This document shows, piece after piece, positions 7,603-15,601 of a DNA stretch of 16,784 nucleotides. A program made the position numbers and the translations under genes. The notes under the pieces were generated by a model that searched no databases, was not told where the DNA came from, and saw only the letters and a program-made list of their open reading frames with translations. The stretch's first letter is position 1, and each line of letters begins with the position of its first letter. The DNA lies in the NCBI GenBank assembly GCA_904502105.1, contig CAJGDF010000005.1, positions 1 through 16,784 of the forward strand, written 5' to 3'. The stretch comes from an uncultured Clostridia bacterium. Its GTDB lineage: Bacteria > Bacillota > Clostridia > Oscillospirales > UBA644.

Positions 7603-8457
7603 TTATTCTTCTGTATCAAAAAGAATGCCGAGAGTGTTCGGACCGCAATGGGAGCTTATGGTTGCACCTGCAGGTGTAGCATAAACATTATCAAAAAGAC
7701 CTGTTTCTTTAACTGCTTCAACGCATGCTTCAACGTATTCGGGATGTTCAAGGCAAGTATGAGTTAAAAATACATTTGTTCTCTTATATTTCATACCTTC
7801 AACAGAAAGACGTTCCTTAACAAATTTAACAAGAATATCTTTCATATTGCCTCTGTATTTTTTACCGACACCCATCTTACCGTCTTTAACTTCAATACAA
7901 GGATGAAGTTTGAGAAGATTTGCACCGAGCGCGGAAACAGCAGAGCAACGACCGCCTTTATAGAGATAATCGAGTCTGTCAATGATAAAACTTGCATCAA
8001 TATTCTTTGTTTCAGAAGAAACGATATCTGCGATCTCTTCCGCAGAATGGCCTTGATCACGAAGATCACAAGCTTTTAAAACACTGAGTGCAATACCCGT
8101 TGAAAGGTTTTCGGAGTCAACGACATACACGTTGCCGACTTCTTCCGCCGCGAGACGGGCATTTTGAGTTGTTGCGGAAAGAGCAGATCCGATACCTGTA
8201 AAAAACACATCACATCCGTCGTCAACGAATTGTTTGAAAAAATCGATGAAATCGCCAACGCTTCTTGCCGCTGTTTTGGGAAGAACACCTGTTTCGTTAA
8301 CATACTTAAATATATCAACGGGTTTGATATCTTCACCGTCATAATATGTTTTATCACCGAGAGTTACGTAAAGGGGTAATTTGTATATTTCACGCTGTTT
8401 ATACATCTCAGGTAAAAGATCACAACAGCTGTCTGTTGTAATGATTACTTTGCGCAA
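7603..8457 (-). CDS. DegV family fatty-acid-binding protein (TTG start)
   Basis: The 284-residue protein has the DegV pattern: an N-terminal TTDSCCD (7-13), PKTAARSVGDF near 60-70, IGSALSATTQNA (89-100), YLYKGGRCS (165-172), LKLHPCIEVKDGKM (182-195) and a C-terminal SHCGPNTLGILF (269-280). DegV proteins such as FakB bind a fatty acid and present it to the FakA kinase for phospholipid synthesis. No kinase partner is encoded here. The classical TSQ-type segment reads TAA here, a variation I believe is common in clostridial members. The start is a TTG at 8455-8457, chosen because AAGGAGG lies 7 bases upstream and MRKVIITTDS is the expected N-terminus. That ribosome binding site overlaps the stop codon of the alpha-mannosidase gene, so translation is probably coupled. 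It is the last gene before a strong terminator. Confidence 0.92.
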   Translation of the reverse strand: MRKVIITTDSCCDLLPEMYKQREIYKLPLYVTLGDKTYYDGEDIKPVDIFKYVNETGVLPKTAARSVGDFIDFFKQFVDDGCDVFFTGIGSALSATTQNARLAAEEVGNVYVVDSENLSTGIALSVLKACDLRDQGHSAEEIADIVSSETKNIDASFIIDRLDYLYKGGRCSAVSALGANLLKLHPCIEVKDGKMGVGKKYRGNMKDILVKFVKERLSVEGMKYKRTNVFLTHTCLEHPEYVEACVEAVKETGLFDNVYATPAGATISSHCGPNTLGILFDTEE

Positions 8458-8463
8458 GACAAT

Positions 8464-8472
8464 ACCTCCTTA
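8464..8472 (-). promoter_or_regulatory. Ribosome binding site overlapping the mannosidase stop codon
   Basis: On the minus strand the sequence TAAGGAGGT joins the mannosidase stop codon (TAA, 8470-8472) directly to a consensus Shine-Dalgarno whose GGAGG occupies 8465-8469. It places a start 7 bases downstream at a TTG codon and decides the DegV start. Ribosomes finishing the mannosidase would be positioned to reinitiate on degV. Confidence 0.8.
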
Positions 8473-11400
8473 GAATTTAACGGAAATAGTTTTGATTTCA
8501 AAGGGTTTAACGTACATTTCAAATTCGGAACCGTTTGAAACAACTGCTTTTTCTTCTTCAAGCATATTGGTTTCAACGATTTCTTTAACACCTTCGATAC
8601 CAACGTTTGCTTTAACTTTCTTACCTGTACCGAGAGCGTCATAGAATCTGATGATAACAGAGTTGCCGTCTTCAGCCTTTTTAACAGCTTCAACAATAAT
8701 GTTGGAAGAATCAAAATTGATAAGAGAACCTGCAATATCGCAACGACCGCCTACAGTGGTAACGTTAACGTTGAGTTCGTATGCGGGACGTACAACGCTT
8801 TCAACAGAGAATGCACCGTGAGGAAGCATAGAATAAGTGAAGGTGTGAACACCATTATCGCCACGGGGATCGGGATGAGTACCGCTCTTAAGGAGAGTGG
8901 GACGGACGTCACTGCCGTGAACAGAGATACCGTATTTACAGTCGTTAAGGATAGCCGCACCGAATTCCATTTCGGAAATATCGGTCCATTTATGGTTGCA
9001 AACCTCGAAACGTGCTCTGTCTTCGGAAAGATTTCTGTGAGTGGGACGTTCAGCATAACCGTACTGAATTTCATGACGTGCAGTACCGGAGAATACGTTA
9101 AGATCAAAGCCTGCTTTGAGGAGTTTATGTTTTTCATTCCAGTCAACCTTGGTTTCGAAGTCAACTTTCTTACTGTCAGAATAGAATACGATATCCTGAG
9201 TAAATGTTGAAGCTTCGCCGATCTTCCAGGTGCCTCTGATACGGAGCTGGAGATCACCGTTGCAAATAAGCTCACGGGAAACAAGGTTTGTCTGAAGCTG
9301 CATCTTGAGATACTGATCAGGGTTGATATCCCAGTTATCCCAGTAGTTGGGAAGGTCTTCGCCGAGCCAGATGGAGTTGAGTGCGCCGCCTTCTTTAACA
9401 AGCTCACGGCCGGTGGATTTATCAATAAAGCTTGAAATTCTGCCGATCTTATCGAATTTTACTTCAGCAAACGGAGTTACAACTTTAGTCATTGCCGCAT
9501 TAACTTTAAATGCGCTCTTAGCAGCATTCTTCTGTTCTTCAACAGCATAAACAGCAGCACCGAGAGCAGGAACATTTGCGCCGGAAACATAAACGTTGTT
9601 ATTACCGTCAAGATCGGTATAGCTCTGAGATTTAAGACCCTTGGGAGCTTTGGTTGTATTTTCGAGAACAAAGGAATTTCTGTTCCAGCTGAGATCGTTA
9701 AATACGGTGATTTCTTCGTCGGAAACATCTGTAATTTCAAGAGCTTTTTCGGAAGTGAGAAGCTTGGTTGCGGAAATACCTTCAGCAAAAGCTTCGAGGG
9801 CTTCATCGTTAACTCTTGCAATAGAGGAACCGGGAAGGATATCGTGGAACTGATGAGTAAGAAGATGCTTCCAGAGTTTATCAAGTTCTTCAGTGGGATA
9901 ACCCTTACCCTTGAGGAATGCGAGAGTTGCGATAAACTCAGCACTTCTCATAGCAAATTCCATCTTTCTGTTGCCTTTTTTAACACCTGCAACAGAAGTG
10001 AGTGTACCTCTGTGAAGTTCAAGATAAAGTTCACCGAACCACTTGGGAAGATCCTCGCAGTTTTCTTCGATGCTGTGCATAAACTTGGAAACAGTCATCA
10101 TTTCGCCTTTCGGGCAACCCTCAAGGTCTTTAACACGTTTTGCATATTCAGCAAGTTCGTAGGTAGGTCCGCCGCCGCCGTCGCCGTGACCGAGAGCCGC
10201 GAGACGTCTGTCCTGAACATCCTTATGCTGAACATCGTTCCACATGCCGAAAAGAGTTTCGGGGGTGGGATTTGCGGGGATTGTATTGAAATGAGAAAGA
10301 ACAGTAGAACCGTCTATACCTTCCCAAACAAAAGTATCATAGGGGAAACGGTTTGTATCGTTCCAGGAAAGCTTTGTGGTGCAGAAGTAATCGATACCGC
10401 AGCCTTTAAGAATCTGAGGAAGAGCCGCGGAATAACCGAATACGTCGGGTTCCCAAAGAGTATCGGAAGAATAACCGTAGTATTTTCTTGTAAAATTCTG
10501 ACCAACGAGAAGCTGACGAACGAAAGCTTCGCCGGAAGTGATATTACAGTCAGGTTCTACCCACATACCGCCGTTGGGTTCCCATCTGCCCTCTTTAACA
10601 CGTTCCTGAATACGGGCGAAAAGTTCGGGATAATCCTGACGTACAAAGTCAGCATGGCAGGGAGCACTCTGAATGAAAATAAAATCTTCATTCTGTTCCA
10701 TAAGGTTAAGAACAGAAGAGAAAGTTCTGCCGCACTTTCTGCGGGTTTCACTGATAGGCCAAAGCCATGCGGTATCAATATGAGAATGACCTACAAGACC
10801 GATCGTGGGAGCTGTTGCGGAGTTTTTGGATGAAAGGAAGGGCTTCATGATCTTGCAAGCTTCTTTGAGCTTGGGACGCCATTCGCTTTCGGGAGTTTCA
10901 TCGGGATCACCGTTAATAACAGCAAAAACCTTTTCAAGAGTTTTCATAGCTTTTGCGCTGCGGAAATTATTTTTATCGCCTCTTGTACCTTTAACAAAAG
11001 AAATGATGGTAGCAAGGTCAAAAATGAAGTCACGAACATCTTCGCGTTCTTCTGCGATGTAAACACCGCCAAAAGATTTGCATCCTTCGGTAATTTTGGG
11101 ATTTTTTTCACCGATGCCGCAACCGGGGAACCAATGTCCGCTGTACGCTTCAAACGCGAAATGGTATTTATCGCCTTTTTTAGCAGATTTTACAAGGTGA
11201 ACATAGGGATGGTTATTGTCAAAAACGCCTTTAACCATATCATTGGAGAACCAAAGAGTTTCACCGTTTGTTCTTGCGCCGACAAAAAGACGCTTGCCGT
11301 CGAATTCTTCGGGAATAACGTAATCACAACGGAACCAACCTGTAATACCTTCATTACCCCATGAAGCGCCTTTTTCAATAGCAACACCCTGTTCTGCAGG

Positions 11401-11532
11401 TTCATGCTGAAGACGTTCGGGAGTCTGATAAATAGTTACACCTGTAACTTCGGCAATGTTTTCAAATCGATACTGTTCGTACTTTGCCAAAGCTCTGTTG
11501 AGCTTTTCCATTAAAGTGTTAGCAACGAGCAT
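8470..11532 (-). CDS. GH38 alpha-mannosidase (cytosolic, Ams1/MAN2C1-like)
   Basis: The 1020-residue protein hydrolyses terminal alpha-mannosides by a retaining, metal-dependent mechanism. Residues ~1-240 are the family's N-terminal all-beta region. The catalytic domain starts at GLVGHSHIDTAWLWP (245-259). By comparison with Golgi mannosidase II, H251, D253, D363 (in LWEPDVFGYS, the nucleophile) and H563 (in HQFHDILPGSS, 560-570) form the metal site, and all are present. GHGDGGGGPT (448-457) and YLELHRGTLTS (503-513) are further family marks. The remaining ~440 residues fit the C-terminal beta-sandwich region. There is no signal peptide, so it acts inside the cell on imported mannosides or glycan fragments. 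The start has AAGGAG 8 bases upstream. It sits 42 bases after a repeat-containing membrane-anchored protein and directly before degV, inside one transcription unit. The exact linkage specificity is unknown, and no transporter or sugar regulator lies nearby. Confidence 0.95.
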   Translation of the reverse strand: MLVANTLMEKLNRALAKYEQYRFENIAEVTGVTIYQTPERLQHEPAEQGVAIEKGASWGNEGITGWFRCDYVIPEEFDGKRLFVGARTNGETLWFSNDMVKGVFDNNHPYVHLVKSAKKGDKYHFAFEAYSGHWFPGCGIGEKNPKITEGCKSFGGVYIAEEREDVRDFIFDLATIISFVKGTRGDKNNFRSAKAMKTLEKVFAVINGDPDETPESEWRPKLKEACKIMKPFLSSKNSATAPTIGLVGHSHIDTAWLWPISETRRKCGRTFSSVLNLMEQNEDFIFIQSAPCHADFVRQDYPELFARIQERVKEGRWEPNGGMWVEPDCNITSGEAFVRQLLVGQNFTRKYYGYSSDTLWEPDVFGYSAALPQILKGCGIDYFCTTKLSWNDTNRFPYDTFVWEGIDGSTVLSHFNTIPANPTPETLFGMWNDVQHKDVQDRRLAALGHGDGGGGPTYELAEYAKRVKDLEGCPKGEMMTVSKFMHSIEENCEDLPKWFGELYLELHRGTLTSVAGVKKGNRKMEFAMRSAEFIATLAFLKGKGYPTEELDKLWKHLLTHQFHDILPGSSIARVNDEALEAFAEGISATKLLTSEKALEITDVSDEEITVFNDLSWNRNSFVLENTTKAPKGLKSQSYTDLDGNNNVYVSGANVPALGAAVYAVEEQKNAAKSAFKVNAAMTKVVTPFAEVKFDKIGRISSFIDKSTGRELVKEGGALNSIWLGEDLPNYWDNWDINPDQYLKMQLQTNLVSRELICNGDLQLRIRGTWKIGEASTFTQDIVFYSDSKKVDFETKVDWNEKHKLLKAGFDLNVFSGTARHEIQYGYAERPTHRNLSEDRARFEVCNHKWTDISEMEFGAAILNDCKYGISVHGSDVRPTLLKSGTHPDPRGDNGVHTFTYSMLPHGAFSVESVVRPAYELNVNVTTVGGRCDIAGSLINFDSSNIIVEAVKKAEDGNSVIIRFYDALGTGKKVKANVGIEGVKEIVETNMLEEEKAVVSNGSEFEMYVKPFEIKTISVKF

Positions 11533-11574
11533 ACTGATTTCTCCTTATTTTATATAAATTTTTAATAGCAATTT

Positions 11575-14500
11575 TTAGCCTCTTTGACTTAACAAGCCGT
11601 CACCGCCGTGTTTTTCGGCTATTATACGCCAATCGGCGTTTTCAGAGGTCTTGATCATATAAATCTCAACGGAATTTGCACCGTTGGAATAAATAAGATA
11701 TTCTTTACCTTCACAGTCTACGTTGATTTCGGCTACAACACAAACATATGCAAAGGGCTCTTTATACCAGGGTTCATACCAATCAAAATCGGTAGGGACT
11801 TCCGCGCAGGAAAGAACTGAAATCTTGGTAAGACTGTCAAAATCATATTCTGTATCGGTTCTTGCATATGCCTCATAAAGAATACTGTTTACTTTTTGAA
11901 TATCTTTTTCATTCAGATATTCAAAATACTTAAACATAGTTTCTGTGGGAGAAAGTCCTGACGGAGGAGCAAATTTTTCGGGTTCCTCTGTAGTTTCACC
12001 TTCTTCGGAAGGCTCCTCTGCAGGCTCTTCAACAGAAGGAGTCTCTTCGGTTGAAGAAGAACCGTCGTTTAATGTTTCATCTTCATCATCGGGAGAAGAC
12101 ACATTATCGGACGAAGCGGAAATAATGGCATACGAGCCGTCATCGTTTTTGTTTAAAGTATAAACAACAGTATCTGTCACACAAAGAAGAAGAGGATCGG
12201 AATACCAGTTGTAAACAACAGTAGCAGCACCGTTTTCTTCGTGAGAAACAGAAACCGCTCTCTTATATCTTGCAGGAGAACTTGTACCCTCATAAGAATA
12301 CAAGCCTGTTTCGGAATTGTAATACGGAGCATCAAAAGCTTCAAATTTTTCAACTCCGAAATATTTCATTGAAGATGAATTGATCTCATCCTGAGTAAAC
12401 TGAATAAGAGCAGGGTTTTCTTCAGAGGTCTTACCCAACCCGTCTCTCTTGCAAAGAAGCATAAGATACGAGATAATTGATGATTTGTTTTCTATTGCGT
12501 TTAAAGAATCAAAAGTAACGCCTGAAACATCGTTCCATGAGGTGAACAAATCTATAGCAGCAACTGCGGCATCGTTTGAATTAATAACGTTATACTCTTC
12601 GGAATCCATAAATGAAACAACAGAAAGTTTACCTGATGAAGAGCCTATAACAAGAGTATAATCATGTATACCCTTTACAAAAGGAGAATCAACAGGATCT
12701 TCAACATCCATGGAAACAGTATAAACACCGTTTTGATCGGTATTTTCTATCGTAAGATCGTTAAGCATAAGAGTTTTTATGCTGCTGTAATCGAATTCGG
12801 ATGTTCCGATAAGATGATTGATGATTTCAATATCACCGCTTCTTATAGCCTCACAGAAAAGAGCCGCTGCAGTATCGGATGCACGGGCATTAACATCTCT
12901 GAGTGCAGAAACAACATCAGAATAAACAGATTTACAGGAGAACCAACGGTCAATATACTTGCCCCTGGAATAGAATGTACCCGTAACGTTAACAAGAACA
13001 GAACCATCGTTTTCGGGATACAGATACATCATAAAGCGTTCATCGCCCTTGAAAAGTATTTCTGTTTTTTCAACGGACGAAATATCGGGACGGGAGTCAA
13101 GCGGAAGAAGATCGAGAGCCGCAAGAACAGCAACGGCATCAGAAGCATCCTCGCTGTATTTTTCTCTGTAGGAGGAACTGTCCGTTACGGTAATATCAAC
13201 GCTTTCCGCAGTCTTCTGCAATGCACCGAGCTCGATTGCGGAGATTGTCCAAGCTTCTGTATAAAGATTTTCCTGAATATATTTGATAAGAGAATCGCAA
13301 ACAGATGAAGGAATTTTATAAACCTGTTTTTCCGAACCGCTCTTTACAGAAACAGTATTCTTTGCGGAATAGAAATCGAGAGTAAGCTCGGGAATGGTAT
13401 TGATGTTAAAAACAATATCGGGTTTACCGGATATTTCACTTACAGGGCTGTCTGTCCACAAAGAGATACTGAGGACAGAAGAAAGTGAAGATTTAACGGA
13501 AACTATATATTTATTGTCTTTATAAACGATCGGAATATGTTTTTTCTCCGAGATACCGTTTAAAACAGTATTTTTAACATTTGATACTGTTTCATTTTTT
13601 TCTTCATCACGTTTCAGATATTCTTCAATGGCAGAAAAAACAGTGGACGGAACAGAATAAAATACATTATCAAATTCTGCAACAGATAATGAAGAATAAA
13701 GGTTGACCGTAAAAGAAGAGCCGCCGGTAATTACAATATCTGCCTTTGAGGGAATTCCCGCAGGCTCTTTGAATCGACGTTCCCAACCGGAAACATCAAG
13801 AAGCATATCTAAAGATGTATCGGGAGAAAGATTGAACTCCTCGCCTTTTTTAGTTACAACAAAATTTTCAACGCCATTAAGCTTTTCGGCGAAAGAAACA
13901 GATGCATCGTTAAAATAAGATTTTACTACAAGCTCAGAACTTGCAACTGTGATCTCATCTATCGAATATACGGTCTGCATACCGTTATACTCAACAACAC
14001 CTATATTGATCGATTTATATACACTTACCTTGAGACCGTTTCTGTTATCAACAGTAAAAGCAGGCTCAAAATCAGGTTTTACTCCAAAAAATTCTGTCCA
14101 TGAAGGGATATTGAGAGCCAATGCAAGCTGTTCACCGGATGGAACTGCTTTGGATGAGCCTTCAACAGTAACAAAAACATTGCCGGAAACAGATAAGAAA
14201 GCCGAGGCATCTTCGGGAGAAATGAAAGTTGTATCTTTGATGTAGGTTATTATATCATCAACAATACCTATCGGGGTACTGTAATATCTGTATTCATCAT
14301 TATGTGAAACAACTGCTGTTCCGTTCTGACAAATAGAAAGATTGTAACCTTCCTCAATGAAGAACGAAAGCTCCGAATCAAATTTTTCGACTCCGTCGGG
14401 CAAATATTTCCACTCACCGCTTTTAAGCATTACAAATATTTCGTCTTTATTGGTGAGTATTACATTTTTTCCTTCATACTCCCCTATTATTGCGGTTTTT

Positions 14501-14664
14501 TCCCAAAGAGTACGGAGTGCGACATCTTTATTGAGCGCACTGTCATCATCTGAATTTTTTTTCTGAAAAAATATGCTTAATCCGATTATGGCTGAAAGCA
14601 AAATAACCGCTATAACCGAAACAAGTATTATCTGGCGGTTTGAAACCGGTCTTGAAGATTTCAT
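11575..14664 (-). CDS. Large membrane-anchored protein with tandem modules and a DUF4829-like C-terminus
   Basis: I do not recognise this 1029-residue protein as a whole. A short basic start is followed by one hydrophobic segment (12-33, ILVSVIAVILLSAIIGLSIFF) and a polar sequence, so it should be a signal-anchored protein with nearly all its mass outside. Residues ~45-593 hold about five divergent modules of ~100 residues. Residues ~594-850 form another alpha/beta region, including an EDPVDSPFVKG stretch of a kind I have seen in surface proteins of gut Firmicutes. Residues ~855-905 are an acidic Ser/Glu/Pro-rich linker. Residues 906-1029 (MFKYFEYLNEKDIQKVNS to DWRIIAEKHGGDG) resemble the NTF2-like DUF4829 fold. 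There are no catalytic motifs that I can name. The gene follows the 239-aa gene by 27 bases and precedes the mannosidase by 42 bases, so it is co-transcribed. GGAG lies 12 bases before the ATG, slightly far. A binding or scaffold role is a guess. Confidence 0.85.
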   Translation of the reverse strand: MKSSRPVSNRQIILVSVIAVILLSAIIGLSIFFQKKNSDDDSALNKDVALRTLWEKTAIIGEYEGKNVILTNKDEIFVMLKSGEWKYLPDGVEKFDSELSFFIEEGYNLSICQNGTAVVSHNDEYRYYSTPIGIVDDIITYIKDTTFISPEDASAFLSVSGNVFVTVEGSSKAVPSGEQLALALNIPSWTEFFGVKPDFEPAFTVDNRNGLKVSVYKSINIGVVEYNGMQTVYSIDEITVASSELVVKSYFNDASVSFAEKLNGVENFVVTKKGEEFNLSPDTSLDMLLDVSGWERRFKEPAGIPSKADIVITGGSSFTVNLYSSLSVAEFDNVFYSVPSTVFSAIEEYLKRDEEKNETVSNVKNTVLNGISEKKHIPIVYKDNKYIVSVKSSLSSVLSISLWTDSPVSEISGKPDIVFNINTIPELTLDFYSAKNTVSVKSGSEKQVYKIPSSVCDSLIKYIQENLYTEAWTISAIELGALQKTAESVDITVTDSSSYREKYSEDASDAVAVLAALDLLPLDSRPDISSVEKTEILFKGDERFMMYLYPENDGSVLVNVTGTFYSRGKYIDRWFSCKSVYSDVVSALRDVNARASDTAAALFCEAIRSGDIEIINHLIGTSEFDYSSIKTLMLNDLTIENTDQNGVYTVSMDVEDPVDSPFVKGIHDYTLVIGSSSGKLSVVSFMDSEEYNVINSNDAAVAAIDLFTSWNDVSGVTFDSLNAIENKSSIISYLMLLCKRDGLGKTSEENPALIQFTQDEINSSSMKYFGVEKFEAFDAPYYNSETGLYSYEGTSSPARYKRAVSVSHEENGAATVVYNWYSDPLLLCVTDTVVYTLNKNDDGSYAIISASSDNVSSPDDEDETLNDGSSSTEETPSVEEPAEEPSEEGETTEEPEKFAPPSGLSPTETMFKYFEYLNEKDIQKVNSILYEAYARTDTEYDFDSLTKISVLSCAEVPTDFDWYEPWYKEPFAYVCVVAEINVDCEGKEYLIYSNGANSVEIYMIKTSENADWRIIAEKHGGDGLLSQRG
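11950..12102 (-). other. Acidic Ser/Glu/Pro low-complexity linker (residues ~855-905)
   Basis: The encoded segment is built almost entirely of E, S, D, P and T (for example TPSVEEPAEEPSEEGETTEE). It separates the modular body from the DUF4829-like end domain. It should be unfolded and extended, acting as a flexible spacer outside the membrane. The DNA is correspondingly rich in purine-biased GAA and TCT-type repeats, but it contains no exact tandem repeat. Confidence 0.7.
12886..14532 (-). repeat. Five divergent tandem protein modules in the 1029-aa protein
   Basis: Read as protein, this stretch repeats the same pattern about every 100 residues. A leucine-rich helix ends in a tryptophan (LKSGEW, 80-85; LNIPSW, 184-189; LDVSGW, 289-294; LSISLW, 398-403). 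Then come a strand, a 'Y-x-S' strand (SVYKS, 214-218; NLYSS, 321-325; DFYSA, 430-434), a 'VY-x-I/V-P' strand (VYSI, 232-235; FYSVPS, 335-340; VYKIPSS, 448-454) and a helix ending in YI or YL (ITYIKD, 139-144; EEYLKR, 347-352; IKYIQE, 460-465). The fifth unit (~509-593) is the most diverged, and the first lacks some marks. The modules were aligned by eye only. I do not know a named domain for them. Confidence 0.6.
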
Positions 14665-14691
14665 TACTGTTAATTTCTCCGAATAAATTTA

Positions 14692-15411
14692 TTAGCCGAA
14701 CATCGTTTTGATAGAAGAATAGTCAGGCGCTTTCCAATAAACGACATCTCCGTAAACAACGTCTCTGGAAACGACCGCCATTATATCCTCTCCGTTATAA
14801 AACGCGGCACTGTATCTGAAAATACCCGAACCTTCTTCGTTAAGATCCGTAACAGAAGAAATAAAATCGGATATAGCGGCAGAGAGGTTTTCAGGTGTAG
14901 TGCCGATCTCCATATAAAGAGCGGGGACCTCCATGCCTATCGTATCGTAAAAGCCTATGTAAGAGCAATCATATCCGTTTTTTCTAAGTCCGTATTTCAG
15001 AAAATATTTCTTCATTACATCATCGTATGTTCCGCCGGAATACTGCGCAACTACATTCTCTGATGATGTATAGATATTGTAAAACATTGTAGAATAAACT
15101 GTCTTGCCTGACGGTGAAACAAGTGAAACATTATAAATATTCTGTTCAAAAACGATACAACGCAGTGCATTGAGAAGTTTTCTTATGTTCATTATATCGT
15201 TTGAAGTCACTTTTTCGCCATCGGATGCAATAAAGAGAGAAAGTGTATTTTTTGAATATGCTGTGTCTTTTACGGATATCCCGTATTCAGCAAGACGTCC
15301 GCGAACGTATTCGTCTCTCGATTCTATCTCAAACTCACAGAAGGACAGAGAAATCCAACCTGCAAGAACAACAACTATAATCAAGTAAAGGGCAGCTCTG
15401 ATAAATCTCAC
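14692..15411 (-). CDS. Membrane-anchored protein of unknown function, first gene of the operon (GTG start)
   Basis: The 239-residue protein starts with a single hydrophobic segment (about 6-25, AALYLIIVVVLAGWISLSFC). It could be an uncleaved anchor or a signal peptide. C25 lies at the end of this segment, but the bases around it do not make a convincing lipobox. The rest is mixed alpha/beta: a helical part (SRDEYVRGRLAEYGI), a strand with TLSLFIA, and a region SLVSPSGKTVYSTMFYN reminiscent of extracytoplasmic sensor strands. No family is recognised. The GTG start at 15409-15411 is chosen because GAGGTGA, a near-perfect anti-16S match, lies about 5 bases upstream and no earlier start fits. The gene follows a canonical promoter and precedes the 1029-residue protein by 27 bases. 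The two may act together at the cell surface, which is inference from linkage only. Confidence 0.82.
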   Translation of the reverse strand: MRFIRAALYLIIVVVLAGWISLSFCEFEIESRDEYVRGRLAEYGISVKDTAYSKNTLSLFIASDGEKVTSNDIMNIRKLLNALRCIVFEQNIYNVSLVSPSGKTVYSTMFYNIYTSSENVVAQYSGGTYDDVMKKYFLKYGLRKNGYDCSYIGFYDTIGMEVPALYMEIGTTPENLSAAISDFISSVTDLNEEGSGIFRYSAAFYNGEDIMAVVSRDVVYGDVVYWKAPDYSSIKTMFG

Positions 15412-15435
15412 ATCGTCACCTCACAATTATTTTTA

Positions 15436-15464
15436 ATTTTATCACAATTAAGAGATTAAGTCAA
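15436..15464 (-). promoter_or_regulatory. Promoter of the four-gene GH38/DegV operon
   Basis: On the minus strand, TTGACT (15459-15464), a 17-base spacer and TAAAAT (15436-15441) form a near-consensus sigma-A promoter. A TG one base upstream of the -10 gives an extended -10. The start codon lies 25 bases past the -10, leaving a short leader. No operator or riboswitch is evident. Confidence 0.8.
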
Positions 15465-15470
15465 TAGTTT

Positions 15471-15503
15471 TTGACTGAAAAAAGATTATACTGTCGTTAT
15501 TTT
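15471..15503 (+). promoter_or_regulatory. Possible promoter of the spoIIE-like gene with a 21-base spacer
   Basis: A TTGACT -35-like hexamer (15471-15476) is followed 21 bases later by TATTTT (15498-15503). No -10 exists at the normal 17-base distance. In Bacillus subtilis, spoIIE is read from a Spo0A-activated promoter with an unusually long spacer of about 21 bases, so the spacing is suggestive. A TGTCGTT at 15492-15498 recalls a Spo0A box (TGTCGAA) but has two mismatches. This is a tentative call. Confidence 0.35.
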
Positions 15504-15601
15504 TTTAATAAACACCAATATATTTCGCTATTTTTCTCAAAGAACACGATGTAAAATTAAATACATAAAAAATAACACAAATAAACGGAGTAAAAAAAGA
15601 A

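Noticed and set aside
9844..10833. A 329-codon open frame on the plus strand inside the mannosidase gene
   Set aside because: The opposite strand encodes the conserved GH38 catalytic domain. The antisense translation has no recognisable domain or ribosome binding site.
12664..13308. A 214-codon plus-strand open frame within the 1029-aa gene
   Set aside because: It lies antisense to a continuous 1029-residue reading frame with a membrane anchor and repeated modules. The antisense product has no plausible features.
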